Shown one piece after another: positions 7,952 through 15,841 of a stretch of DNA of 37,787 bases; position 1 is the first letter of the stretch; the number at the start of each line of letters is the position of its first letter. The DNA comes from UBA2219 sp964612075 (GTDB lineage Bacteria > Desulfobacterota > Deferrimicrobia > Deferrimicrobiales > Deferrimicrobiaceae). The stretch covers positions 1-37,787 of the forward strand of contig CAZTFC010000025.1 of NCBI GenBank assembly GCA_964612075.1, written 5' to 3'. Under the pieces are notes generated by a model. That model searched no databases. It was not told the origin of the DNA and saw only the letters and a program-made list of their open reading frames with translations. Made by a program: the position numbers and the translations under genes.

Positions 7952-8488
7952 TCAGATGAGAACCGCCGCCGCAATCGTCGTCGTGTACTCGTCCTTGACG
8001 ATCGCCGACTGGGTGATATTGAAGGACCTGTAGATCTTCCCGCTGATCTTCCACACCTCCCGCTTCTCGTCCCAGCTCTTGTCCTCGTCGAATTCGACGC
8101 CCAGCGTCGAGGCGAGCATCGCCGCCGCCAGGTCCTCCGCGTAGTCCCCCGCCATCTTCTCGTTCTGGCCGTAGGCGTGGTGCTCGCTCAGGTAGCCGTG
8201 GACCGAACGGTCGGAGGGAAGCGCGCACCCCACGGAAGCGGCCACCAGCCGCCTCGGCTCGTCGCTGCAGCAGCGGGCCATGACGACGAAGACGATCTCC
8301 CCCGGGGAAAGGAGCTTGAGCCCCGCTTCCTTGGTGATGAGCTTGGCCTTGGGGGGAAAGATGCTCGATACCTGGACGAGGTTGAACTTCTCGATCCCGG
8401 CATCCCGGAGGGCGAGCTCGAACGAGGTCAGCTGCTCCCGGTGGCGGCCGACCCCCTTGGTGAAGAAGATCTTCGTCGGAACGGGCAT
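7952..8488 (-). CDS. pdaD: Pyruvoyl-dependent arginine decarboxylase
   Basis: A 178-residue proenzyme of the PvlArgDC family, converting arginine to agmatine and CO2. These proteins cleave themselves between two serines, turning the second into the pyruvoyl cofactor; the site is visible as QVSSIFPP with Ser41-Ser42. Other marks are the GVGRHREQLTSFE N-terminus and GEIVFVVMAR. The family is best known from archaea and Chlamydia but occurs across several bacterial phyla. It lies 36 bp after speB (agmatinase), so the two enzymes form a complete arginine-to-putrescine route. fabH follows 23 bp downstream. Confidence 0.93.
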   Translation of the reverse strand: MPVPTKIFFTKGVGRHREQLTSFELALRDAGIEKFNLVQVSSIFPPKAKLITKEAGLKLLSPGEIVFVVMARCCSDEPRRLVAASVGCALPSDRSVHGYLSEHHAYGQNEKMAGDYAEDLAAAMLASTLGVEFDEDKSWDEKREVWKISGKIYRSFNITQSAIVKDEYTTTIAAAVLI

Positions 8489-8524
8489 GGGCGCTTCTCC
8501 TTGCGGCCCGGGTTCGCCGGAACC

Positions 8525-9415
8525 TTACTTTTCGCCCTGGCGGGCGACGATCCACCCCATCATCCGGTAGCAGAGGCGCGCCGCCAGATAGTCCGGCGCG
8601 GCCATCCCGGCGATGGGGGCCAGCTCCATCACGTCGAACCCCACCAGGTTGCAGTTCCCCCGCAGGACGTCCCTGAGGATGTCGGTCACCTCGAACCAGT
8701 TGAGGCCCCCCGGTTCCGGGGTGACGACGGAGGGCATGATGCCGGGATCGAACACGTCGAGGTCGATGGTGATGTAGACGTTCCCGGACAGGTTGCTCAC
8801 GATCCCCTTCGTCACTTCCTCCAGGTTGTACCGGACCTCGGACGCGTAGAAGGTTTTCACGTCCTCCGTCCTCTTGAGGAAGCGGTCCTCCTCCTCCGAC
8901 ATGCTCCGAACGCCCACCTGGATCAGCTTGACGCCCTGCTCGACGATCCTGCGGCCGACGCATGCGTGGTTGTACGGGGTGCCGAGGTATTCCGAACGAA
9001 GGTCCGTGTGGGCGTCGAACTGCAGAACGGTGAGCTGGCCGTATTTCTTCTTCATCGCCGCCACCGCGGCGATGGAGCCGGAATGCTCGCCCCCGAGAAG
9101 GACGGGCAGCTTCCCGGCCTTGACGACGGCCCGGACCCTGCGCTCCACCTCCTTCAAGGCGGCGGCGGGCCCGGTCGTCGTCAACGGAATCTCCGTCGAC
9201 ACGAAGATGCCCGACCGGTACGGCTCGATCTTGTTCTCCTCGTCGAAGAGCTCCATGTGTGCGGACGCATCGAGGGCCGCTCGCGGACCGTTGCGGGTCC
9301 CCGCCTGGTACGTCGTGGTCAGGTCCACGGGATAAGGGATGACCACGAATTTCGCCTCTTTCCAGGACGCGTACTTCCCGGATATCCCGCCGAAAGTGAC
9401 GGAGTATGGAATCAC
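8525..9415 (-). CDS. speB: Agmatinase (ureohydrolase family)
   Basis: A 296-residue arginase-fold hydrolase, predicted to split agmatine into putrescine and urea. The binuclear manganese ligands are present: His111 (GGEHSG), Asp134, His136 and Asp138 (DAHTD), and Asp218/Asp220 (IDLDVFD). The start is GTG at 9415, chosen because AGGAGG lies six bases upstream. Substrate is inferred from the family and from the arginine decarboxylase gene directly downstream; arginase or guanidinobutyrase activity is less likely in this setting. Confidence 0.92.
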   Translation of the reverse strand: MIPYSVTFGGISGKYASWKEAKFVVIPYPVDLTTTYQAGTRNGPRAALDASAHMELFDEENKIEPYRSGIFVSTEIPLTTTGPAAALKEVERRVRAVVKAGKLPVLLGGEHSGSIAAVAAMKKKYGQLTVLQFDAHTDLRSEYLGTPYNHACVGRRIVEQGVKLIQVGVRSMSEEEDRFLKRTEDVKTFYASEVRYNLEEVTKGIVSNLSGNVYITIDLDVFDPGIMPSVVTPEPGGLNWFEVTDILRDVLRGNCNLVGFDVMELAPIAGMAAPDYLAARLCYRMMGWIVARQGEK

Positions 9416-9453
9416 GGGGAACCTCCTGTTGTGTTTCCTCCGGACGTCAGATT

Positions 9454-11217
9454 CTACCCCGGCGGCATTCCCGCGCACAATATCGTACGGCCGGACTCCC
9501 TGGCGTCCTTCAGCAGGAGGCGGACCGTCCGGACGCCCCGGAACACGTTCTCCTGCACGGCGACCAGCAGGTCGGACCGCCCGGACGGGTCGGCGGGTAT
9601 CCCGTCGCGGTGGAAAGCCACGCCCTCGACACGCTTCCCGTTCCCTTCCAGCTCGAAGCGCAGGTGTTGTCCCGCCCCGCCGACGCGCGAAGCCCTTGCG
9701 ACCCGCACGTTCTTCATCAGGAAAACCGGCTCCGGGTTCCCCGCGCCGAACGGCCGCATCAGATCGAGGTCGGCGAGGAGCGCCGCCCCCACGTCGTCGA
9801 GCCGGATCTCCGCGTCGATGGCCCGGCGAAGCACGAAAGGCGCGGCCTCCGCGTGCCGCGCCGCGATCTCCGACAGCCCCTTCCTGAACGGCTCCAGGTT
9901 CTCCAGGGCAAGGGCTACGCCGGCGGCCTGGGTGTGCCCGCCGTACCGCGTGAGAAGGTAGGAAAGCTCGGAGAGGGCCGAGACGATGGGGAACCCCTCC
10001 ATGCTCCGGCAGGAGCCGGTCGCGAACGCCCCCTCTTCCCGGAGAAGGACGACGGGGCGCCCGTACCGGTCGAGGATCTTCGACGCGACGATCCCCAGGA
10101 CCCCCTGGTGCCATCCCGGGTCGGACAGCACGATGGCGTGCGGGAGCGTGTGGTTCTCCTCGATGCCGGCCACCACGACGGACAGGATCCTCTCCTGCTC
10201 GCGCTGCCTGCGCATGTTGTCCTCGTTGAGCTCCCGCGCCAGCCGCGCGGACTCCTCCCGGTCGGTCGACACGAGGATGCGCGAGCTGCGGGAGGAATCC
10301 CCGATCCGGCCCGCCGCGTTCAGCCGGGGGCCCACCCGGTAACCCAGATCGGCCTCGGTCGCCAGCGCGGTGGAAACGCCCGACACGGCGAACAGCGCCT
10401 CGATGCCCGGGCGGGCCGCTTTGCGGATCTCCCGGATCCCCTCCCGCACCAGCGGCCGATTGGACGCGGCCAGCGGCACCATGTCCGCCACCGTCCCCAG
10501 GGCCACCAGGTCGAGGAACCGCCTCATCACCGGCTCGGGCCGATGCTCGAAGAACCCCGACTCGCGCAGCCTCTTCCGGACCCCGCACAACAGGAGGAAG
10601 GCGACGCCCACGCCCGCGAGGTCCTTTTCGACGAACCCGCAGCCCCTGCGATGGGGGTCGACCACGGCGTGCGCGGCGGGAAGCTCCTCCCCGGGCAGAT
10701 GGTGGTCCGTGACGATGACCTCCATGCCCGTTCCGGCGACCTCCCGGATCTGCGCGCAGTCGGTGATCCCGCAGTCGACCGTGACCACGAGGCGGAAGCC
10801 CTCCCGGGCGGCATCCGAAAGGACGCGCGCCTGCAGCCCGTAGCCGTCCCGGAGCCGGTCGTTCTGGTGGATCCGGACCGGCAGATCGGGGAAGACTTCC
10901 TTGAGGAAGAGGAAGATGCAGGCGGCCCCGGTGGCGCCGTCGGCGTCGTAGTCGGCGTACACGAGGACGGGCTCGCCGCGCAGCCCCGCCGCGACGAGGC
11001 GCTCCGCCGCCTTGTCGACGTCGTCCAGCAGGGATGGATCGGGGAGGTCCGCCAGCGTTCCCCGCAGGAAGATTCCGGCCTCCCGGGGATCGGTGATGCC
11101 GCGGTTCGCCAGCGCCTTCGCCGCCGGGGCGGTCAGCCCCTGACTGCAGGAAAGTTCACGGACGATGCCGGGATCGGGGGAAAGGAGGGTCCACTCCCGC
11201 TCGATCGGCCCCGTCAA
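9454..11217 (-). CDS. recJ: Single-stranded-DNA-specific exonuclease RecJ
   Basis: A 587-residue DHH-family 5'-to-3' single-strand exonuclease acting in recombination and base-excision/mismatch repair. Catalytic motifs: DYDADG (89-94), VDCGI (148-152), DHH (171-173), and the DHHA1 signatures RLNAAGR and GGHTQAAG; the C-terminus carries an OB-like domain (LRFELEGNGKRVEGVAF). Motif I is usually DYDVDG or DYDADG, so it is intact. It follows secF by 13 bp and precedes speB by 38 bp, in the same direction. Confidence 0.95.
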   Translation of the reverse strand: MTGPIEREWTLLSPDPGIVRELSCSQGLTAPAAKALANRGITDPREAGIFLRGTLADLPDPSLLDDVDKAAERLVAAGLRGEPVLVYADYDADGATGAACIFLFLKEVFPDLPVRIHQNDRLRDGYGLQARVLSDAAREGFRLVVTVDCGITDCAQIREVAGTGMEVIVTDHHLPGEELPAAHAVVDPHRRGCGFVEKDLAGVGVAFLLLCGVRKRLRESGFFEHRPEPVMRRFLDLVALGTVADMVPLAASNRPLVREGIREIRKAARPGIEALFAVSGVSTALATEADLGYRVGPRLNAAGRIGDSSRSSRILVSTDREESARLARELNEDNMRRQREQERILSVVVAGIEENHTLPHAIVLSDPGWHQGVLGIVASKILDRYGRPVVLLREEGAFATGSCRSMEGFPIVSALSELSYLLTRYGGHTQAAGVALALENLEPFRKGLSEIAARHAEAAPFVLRRAIDAEIRLDDVGAALLADLDLMRPFGAGNPEPVFLMKNVRVARASRVGGAGQHLRFELEGNGKRVEGVAFHRDGIPADPSGRSDLLVAVQENVFRGVRTVRLLLKDARESGRTILCAGMPPG

Positions 11218-11230
11218 CCCGGAACCCCCG

Positions 11231-12148
11231 TCACCTCTTGACTTCGCTCATCTTCTCGCCGCGCCAGAGGACGAGCATGGGCCCCGCCACGAAGATGGAC
11301 GAGTAGCTCCCCACCACGAGGCCGATCAGGAGCGCGAGGGCGAAGTTGCGCAGCACGTCCCCCCCGAAGAGCAGCAGGGCCAGAACGGCGAGGATCACCG
11401 TGAAGCCGGTGACGAGGGAGCGGCTCAGCACCTCGTTGACGCTCAGGTTGATCGTCTCGGAGAAGGTGCCCCTCTTGCGGAGCCGGATGTTCTCCCGGAT
11501 CCGGTCGAAGATGACCACGGTGTCGGTCAGCGAGTACCCGCCGATGGTGAGCAGCGCGGTGATGAAGAGGAGGTCCTGCTCGATCCCCAGCGCCCAGAAG
11601 ATGCCGACCATGGCGAAGATGTCGTGGAAGGTGGCCACGGCCGCGGTCACGCCGAACTTGAACTCGAACCGCCAGGCCAGATAGATGATGATCGCCACGA
11701 AAGCGATCCCCAGCGCCCACGTGGCGTCCTGCCGCAGCTTGTGCCCGATCGCCGGGCCGATCTCGGAGATGCTTTCCACCGTGAAGGGGTTCCCCGGCAT
11801 CTTCTCGCGGAACAGCTTCAGCACGGGCTCCGCGACCATCCGTTCCTCCTGGCCGCCCCTCGCGCGCAGCTTGACGAGAAGGATGTTCTCCCCCTCCACG
11901 GCCTGCAGCATCGCCTCGCCGTGGCCGCCTTCGGTCAGCACCGACCGGATCTCCTCCATGGTGAACGGCTTCTCGAACTTCACCTGCAGCGAGGTGCCGC
12001 CCGCCAGCTCGATGCCCAGGTTCGCCTTCCCCCGGAAGATCTGGACCGTGCCGATGATCCCCAGGAGGACCAGCACCGCGGAAAGCGCGAAGGCGATGTG
12101 CTTCACGGACATGAAGTCGTATTTCGGATTCTTGACGAGCTCGATCAT
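11231..12148 (-). CDS. secF: Protein translocase subunit SecF
   Basis: A 305-residue inner-membrane RND-type protein that with SecD uses the proton gradient to help pull exported proteins through SecYEG. Six membrane segments are seen: one near residues 17-37 and five after about 140. Marks are GPAIGHKLR at the start of the second helix block, GGYSLTDTVVIFDRIREN, and LALLIGLVVGSYSSIF. The first periplasmic motif, normally GIDFxGG, reads GIELAGG here. It lies 23 bp after secD. Confidence 0.95.
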   Translation of the reverse strand: MIELVKNPKYDFMSVKHIAFALSAVLVLLGIIGTVQIFRGKANLGIELAGGTSLQVKFEKPFTMEEIRSVLTEGGHGEAMLQAVEGENILLVKLRARGGQEERMVAEPVLKLFREKMPGNPFTVESISEIGPAIGHKLRQDATWALGIAFVAIIIYLAWRFEFKFGVTAAVATFHDIFAMVGIFWALGIEQDLLFITALLTIGGYSLTDTVVIFDRIRENIRLRKRGTFSETINLSVNEVLSRSLVTGFTVILAVLALLLFGGDVLRNFALALLIGLVVGSYSSIFVAGPMLVLWRGEKMSEVKR

Positions 12149-12171
12149 CTTGGTCGCCGTCCCCGTTTCCC

Positions 12172-13767
12172 TTATATGCTCAACGTCTTCATCTGTTTCC
12201 TGGCGTTGAGGTAGTCGAACACGACCTTGGTGCAGACCAGCGCGGTGAACAGGTTGATCGCGACGCCCATGGAGAGCGACACGGCGAACCCCTTGATCGG
12301 CCCCGTCCCGAACTGGAAGAGGATGATCGCGGTGATCAGCGTGGTCACGTGGGTGTCGATCACCACCATGAACGCCTTGTCGTATCCCGCGTCGATCGCC
12401 GCCCTCACGGGCTTCTTCGCCCGCAGTTCCTCGCGGATCCGCTCGAAGATGAGGACGTTGGAGTCGACGGCCATGCCGATCGCGAGGATGATCCCGGCGA
12501 TGCCGGGAAGGGTGAGCGTCGCGGAGAAGGCGGCCATGCCGGCGAGCAGGAAGAGAATGTTGAAGACCAGCGCGAAATTCGCGACCATCCCCGCGAACCG
12601 GTAATAGAACGCCATGAACCCGACGACCAGCAGGCCGCCGATGATCGCCGCCCGGACGCCTTTCCGGATCGAGTCCTGCCCGAGCGAGGGGCCGACGGTG
12701 ACGTTCTGGATCACTTTCACGGGCGCGGGAAGCGACCCGGCCCGGAGCACGATGGCCAGGTCGGAGGCCTCCTCCGGCGTGAAGCTCCCGGTGATCTGCG
12801 CCTCGCCGCCGGAGATCCGCTCCTGGATCACCGGCGCCGAATACACCGTGTCGTCGAGGACGATCGCCAGGCGGCGCTTCACGTTCTCCGCGGTGACGCG
12901 GTCGAAGACCTTGGCGCCGCGCGAGTCGAAGGAGATGCCGACGTATGCGCCCCCGGCCTGGCCGCCGAAGTTCACTTTCGCCGACTTGATCGTGTCGCCG
13001 GTGAGGAGCGCCCGCTTCTTCACGAGGATCGGGGATTTCGTCACCCTGCCCGAGGTCGGATCCGCCGTTTTCTGATAGAGGACCTGGCTGTCTTCGGGGA
13101 TGTTCCCCCTCTGGGCTTCCTCCACGCTCACGCTCTCGTCGACCAGCTTGAACTCGAGGAGCGCGGTCTTGCCCACCAGCTCGATGGCCCGCTGCTGGTC
13201 CTTCACGCCGGGGAGCTGGACGACGATCCGGTCTTCTCCCTCGGCGGTGATCTGCGGCTCGCGGACCCCGAACTGGTCGATCCGGTTGCGAATCGTTTCC
13301 ACGCCCTGCCCGACGGCGTTCGTCCGGATCGACTGGACCTCGGCGGGCTTCATCCGCCCGATCACCATCGCGTGGTCCGGCTTCACGTCCCCCAGAGTCA
13401 CGTCGAGGGAAGGGAATTCGTCCTTCAGGGCCGCCTGGGCCTTCCCCGCGAATTCACCCGGCGGGAACTTCAGGGAAAAGCCGTCGATTCCCGCCTTCTG
13501 GAACGCGAGGACCGGGAGCCCCTTCTCGCGGCACATCGCCCGGGCGTCGTCCGCGTACCGCTGCGCGGTGTTCTCGATCGCCTTGTCGATCTCCACCTGG
13601 AGACGCAGGAACACGCCGCCCTGCAGGTCGAGGCCGAGGTTGATCTTCGGTATGTTGTCCTTCCACGCCGCCGGGATCTTGTCGGTCAGCGAGGGTGCCA
13701 GCACGACGATGGCGGCGGCCGTCAGCAGGACGATCATGGCGATCCGCCAGGTGATGCTCTTCAACAT
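12172..13767 (-). CDS. secD: Protein translocase subunit SecD
   Basis: A 531-residue SecD, partner of SecF. An N-terminal membrane helix (about 10-26) is followed by the P1 periplasmic domain beginning GLDLQGGVFL, then five C-terminal helices with LPGIAGIILAIGMAVDSNV and LIFERIREEL, the family's conserved fourth-helix region. The start codon is ATG at 13767. Gene order yajC-secD-secF is the usual one. Length is normal for shorter, non-fused SecD proteins. Confidence 0.96.
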   Translation of the reverse strand: MLKSITWRIAMIVLLTAAAIVVLAPSLTDKIPAAWKDNIPKINLGLDLQGGVFLRLQVEIDKAIENTAQRYADDARAMCREKGLPVLAFQKAGIDGFSLKFPPGEFAGKAQAALKDEFPSLDVTLGDVKPDHAMVIGRMKPAEVQSIRTNAVGQGVETIRNRIDQFGVREPQITAEGEDRIVVQLPGVKDQQRAIELVGKTALLEFKLVDESVSVEEAQRGNIPEDSQVLYQKTADPTSGRVTKSPILVKKRALLTGDTIKSAKVNFGGQAGGAYVGISFDSRGAKVFDRVTAENVKRRLAIVLDDTVYSAPVIQERISGGEAQITGSFTPEEASDLAIVLRAGSLPAPVKVIQNVTVGPSLGQDSIRKGVRAAIIGGLLVVGFMAFYYRFAGMVANFALVFNILFLLAGMAAFSATLTLPGIAGIILAIGMAVDSNVLIFERIREELRAKKPVRAAIDAGYDKAFMVVIDTHVTTLITAIILFQFGTGPIKGFAVSLSMGVAINLFTALVCTKVVFDYLNARKQMKTLSI

Positions 13768-13807
13768 GGTGCGGGGATGCTCCTTTCGGTTCCTGTCGGG
13801 CGGGGGC

Positions 13808-14164
13808 TCAGGCCGGTTTCTGCGCCTCGGGCGCGGCCGCGTCCTGGGAAGTGCCGGAGACCGCGCTCCGGGTCACCTTCACACGCACCTTGTCGGCGAT
13901 CTCCAGCGTCAGGGTGGTGTCCGTAAGCCCCTTGATCTCCCCGTGGATGCCGCCGGTGGTCACGACGCGATCGCCGACTTTGAGGTTCTTGATGAAATCC
14001 TGGTGCTTTCGGGCCTGTTTCTGCTGCGGCCGGATGAGCAGGAAGTAGAAGATGACGAACATCAGCAGGATCGGGAGGAACCCGAGGAACCCGCTGCCGC
14101 TGCCGCCGCCGGCCCCGCCGCCCGGGCTGCCGCCCATCGCGTAAGCCACACCCGTGATTATCAT
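13808..14164 (-). CDS. yajC: Preprotein translocase subunit YajC
   Basis: A 118-residue small membrane protein that joins SecDF. One helix (about residues 27-44) ends in the family signature LLIRPQQKQ; then comes the soluble part with LKVGDRVVTTGGIHGEIKG. The N-terminus ahead of the helix contains a Gly/Ser-rich stretch, longer than in E. coli. ATG at 14164 overlaps the tgt stop by 4 bp; secD follows after 40 bp. Confidence 0.95.
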   Translation of the reverse strand: MIITGVAYAMGGSPGGGAGGGSGSGFLGFLPILLMFVIFYFLLIRPQQKQARKHQDFIKNLKVGDRVVTTGGIHGEIKGLTDTTLTLEIADKVRVKVTRSAVSGTSQDAAAPEAQKPA

Positions 14165-15303
14165 AGAGATTCTACCTCCTTGGGGTTGCGATCTCGATCG
14201 ATGCCGGAATCGTGTGATTCTTTCACAAAATCAGCGAAGTTTCCACGGGAAATTGACTCCCGCGCGCCCTCCATGAGCTTCGCGTAGAAGAAAAGGTTGT
14301 GGACGGTCATGGCCATCGACGCCAACATCTCCCCCTGCAGGAACAGGTGCCGCAGGTAGGCCCGGGAAAAGGTGCGGCACGTCGGGCAGCCGCACCGCTC
14401 GTCGGGAGGCAGCGGGTCGTCCTTGTATCGCGCCTGCTTGACGGTGAGCTGCCCGGCCGAAGTGAACATCATCCCGTTCCTCGCGTTGCGCGTGGGCAAA
14501 ACGCAGTCGAACAGGTCCACCCCCCGGGAAACGGCGAACAGGAGGTCGCTCGGCGTCCCGACGCCCATCAGGTATCGCGGCCGCGAGGCGGGGAGCATCG
14601 GGGCCGTGCGGTCGATGGTTTCCCGCTGGAGCTCCTTCCCTTCCCCGACGCTCACCCCGCCGACGGCGAACCCGTCGAACGGGAGGGCGCAGATCTCCTC
14701 GACGCTGCGGCGGCGGAGGTCCGGGTACATCCCCCCCTGGACGATCCCGAGCATCCCGCCGTCCGCGAGCCGTCTCGCGGCGACGGATCGTCCGGCCCAC
14801 AAGGTCGTGCGCCGCACCGCGTCCTCGGCCTCCCTTCTTTCCGCGGGGTACGCCACGCACTCGTCGAGCGCCATCCGGAGGTCCGCCCCCAGCGCCTCCT
14901 GGATCTCCACGGCGAGCTCCGGCGTCAGGACGTGGGCCGAACCGTCCAGGTGCGACCGGAACGAGACGGCCTCGTCCGACACCTTCCTCAAGGCGCTCAT
15001 GGAAAAGACCTGGAAGCCCCCGCTGTCGGTCAGGATCAGCCGGTCCCACCCCATGAACCGGTGCAGCCCTCCCAGTCTCCGGACCCGGTCGTGCCCCGGG
15101 CGAAGGTAGAGATGGTATGTGTTCCCGAGGATGCAGCCGTACCCCATCTGCCGGAGCTGGTCCGGCCAGACGCCCTTCACCGTCGCCGCCGTACCCACGG
15201 GCATGAACGCGGGTGTGCGGAAGGAGCCGCGCTCGGTGGCGATCTCGCCGGCGCGCGCGCCGGTCCCGTTATCCTTCGCATCGATCGTGAACCTGAGGGT
15301 CAT
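14161..15303 (-). CDS. tgt: tRNA-guanine transglycosylase
   Basis: A 380-residue bacterial TGT, which swaps guanine 34 of the anticodon for the queuosine precursor preQ1. Visible: LTDSGGFQV with the catalytic aspartate, GIVQGGMYPDLR substrate loop, the nucleophile region VDLFDCVLPTRNARNG, and the zinc site CGCPTC plus a His 26 residues on (TVHNL). ATG at 15303 has GGAG six bases upstream. It is the first gene after a long spacer and probably heads the tgt-yajC-secDF run. queA, acting on its product, lies beyond the spacer. Confidence 0.97.
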   Translation of the reverse strand: MTLRFTIDAKDNGTGARAGEIATERGSFRTPAFMPVGTAATVKGVWPDQLRQMGYGCILGNTYHLYLRPGHDRVRRLGGLHRFMGWDRLILTDSGGFQVFSMSALRKVSDEAVSFRSHLDGSAHVLTPELAVEIQEALGADLRMALDECVAYPAERREAEDAVRRTTLWAGRSVAARRLADGGMLGIVQGGMYPDLRRRSVEEICALPFDGFAVGGVSVGEGKELQRETIDRTAPMLPASRPRYLMGVGTPSDLLFAVSRGVDLFDCVLPTRNARNGMMFTSAGQLTVKQARYKDDPLPPDERCGCPTCRTFSRAYLRHLFLQGEMLASMAMTVHNLFFYAKLMEGARESISRGNFADFVKESHDSGIDRDRNPKEVESL

Positions 15304-15435
15304 GCGCCGCTCCGTCCTGGCTTCCTGTTCCGAACCGGCAACTCGGGAAGAATCCCTGCTGATATTTCAAGGGGGAGGGAATTCGAAAATTGTAGTCTTT
15401 GAGACCACATTTTTTCGGGAAGACCCCCTCGGGAA

Positions 15436-15464
15436 ACAATAAACATACTTCTTGTTTATATCAA
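15436..15464 (-). promoter_or_regulatory. Candidate sigma-70 promoter for the tgt operon
   Basis: On the minus strand TTGATA (15464-15459) and TATTGT (15441-15436) are separated by 17 bp, an optimal spacing, about 130 bp upstream of tgt in a locally AT-rich patch. No experimental support. Confidence 0.5.
15439..15459. promoter_or_regulatory. Dyad inside the tgt promoter (possible operator)
   Basis: ATAAACA at 15439-15445 and TGTTTAT at 15453-15459 form a perfect 7-bp inverted repeat with a 7-bp spacer. It fills the space between the predicted -10 and -35 boxes, where a repressor would be expected to act. The regulator is unknown. Confidence 0.4.
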
Positions 15465-15471
15465 CCTGGGC

Positions 15472-15552
15472 GGGGGACACTCTTTCCCTCCGCCTGAACT
15501 GGGGGAGGACACTCTTTCCCTTCGCCCGTGTTTACACCAAGAGTGTCCCCCC
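15472..15552. repeat. REP-like palindromic element, copy 1
   Basis: Two direct units of GGGGGA(GG)ACACTCTTTCCC followed by TCCGCC or TTCGCC begin at 15472 and 15501. The second has an inverted partner: GGACACTCTT (15507-15516) and AAGAGTGTCC (15539-15548), with a small inner palindrome GTGTTTACAC. The design resembles REP sequences mobilised by REP-associated tyrosine transposases (RAYT). No such transposase gene is in the window. A related element lies at 28681-28790. Confidence 0.6.
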
Positions 15553-15620
15553 TTGACCCGAAAGCGCCTGCCCTGACATCGATAGCTTTTCCGTACGTAC
15601 CTTCCGTAGAGAAGTTCTCA

Positions 15621-15651
15621 CTTGTGGCCTGTGTCCCTTGTGGCCTGTGTC
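15621..15651. repeat. Short tandem direct repeat in the tgt-queA spacer
   Basis: CTTGTGGCCTGTGTC occurs twice, at 15621-15635 and 15637-15651, giving a 16-bp period. It lies in the 540-bp gene-free spacer 15304-15841. Apart from this, the REP-like element and the promoter candidate, I see nothing in the spacer. Confidence 0.8.
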
Positions 15652-15841
15652 TTGGTGGTTTGTGCCTTTTAGAAGGGGGAGAGGTCTCCCGTGGAGCGGC
15701 GGGGGTCTTTCCGGAGCGGCGTCTGTTTCGAACCGTGAGCCAGGGAGGGCGGAGGGAGAAACAGCGCAGGTGAGGAGGCCATGGAAGGCCGACGAACCGT
15801 AGCTCCGAAAGACGCCCGCCGCGGAACAGGAGAACTCTCCA

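Noticed and set aside
15472..15552. CRISPR-like repeats
   Set aside because: Only two direct copies with unequal spacing and inner palindromes; no cas genes are near.
15528..15773. Possible 81-residue gene in the tgt-queA spacer
   Set aside because: It begins in the REP-like element, runs through the direct repeat, has no ribosome binding site and no recognisable domain.
15818..15841. Short palindrome just after queA
   Set aside because: GGAGA-GT-TCTCC is only 5 bp and has no T-run, so it is not a convincing terminator.
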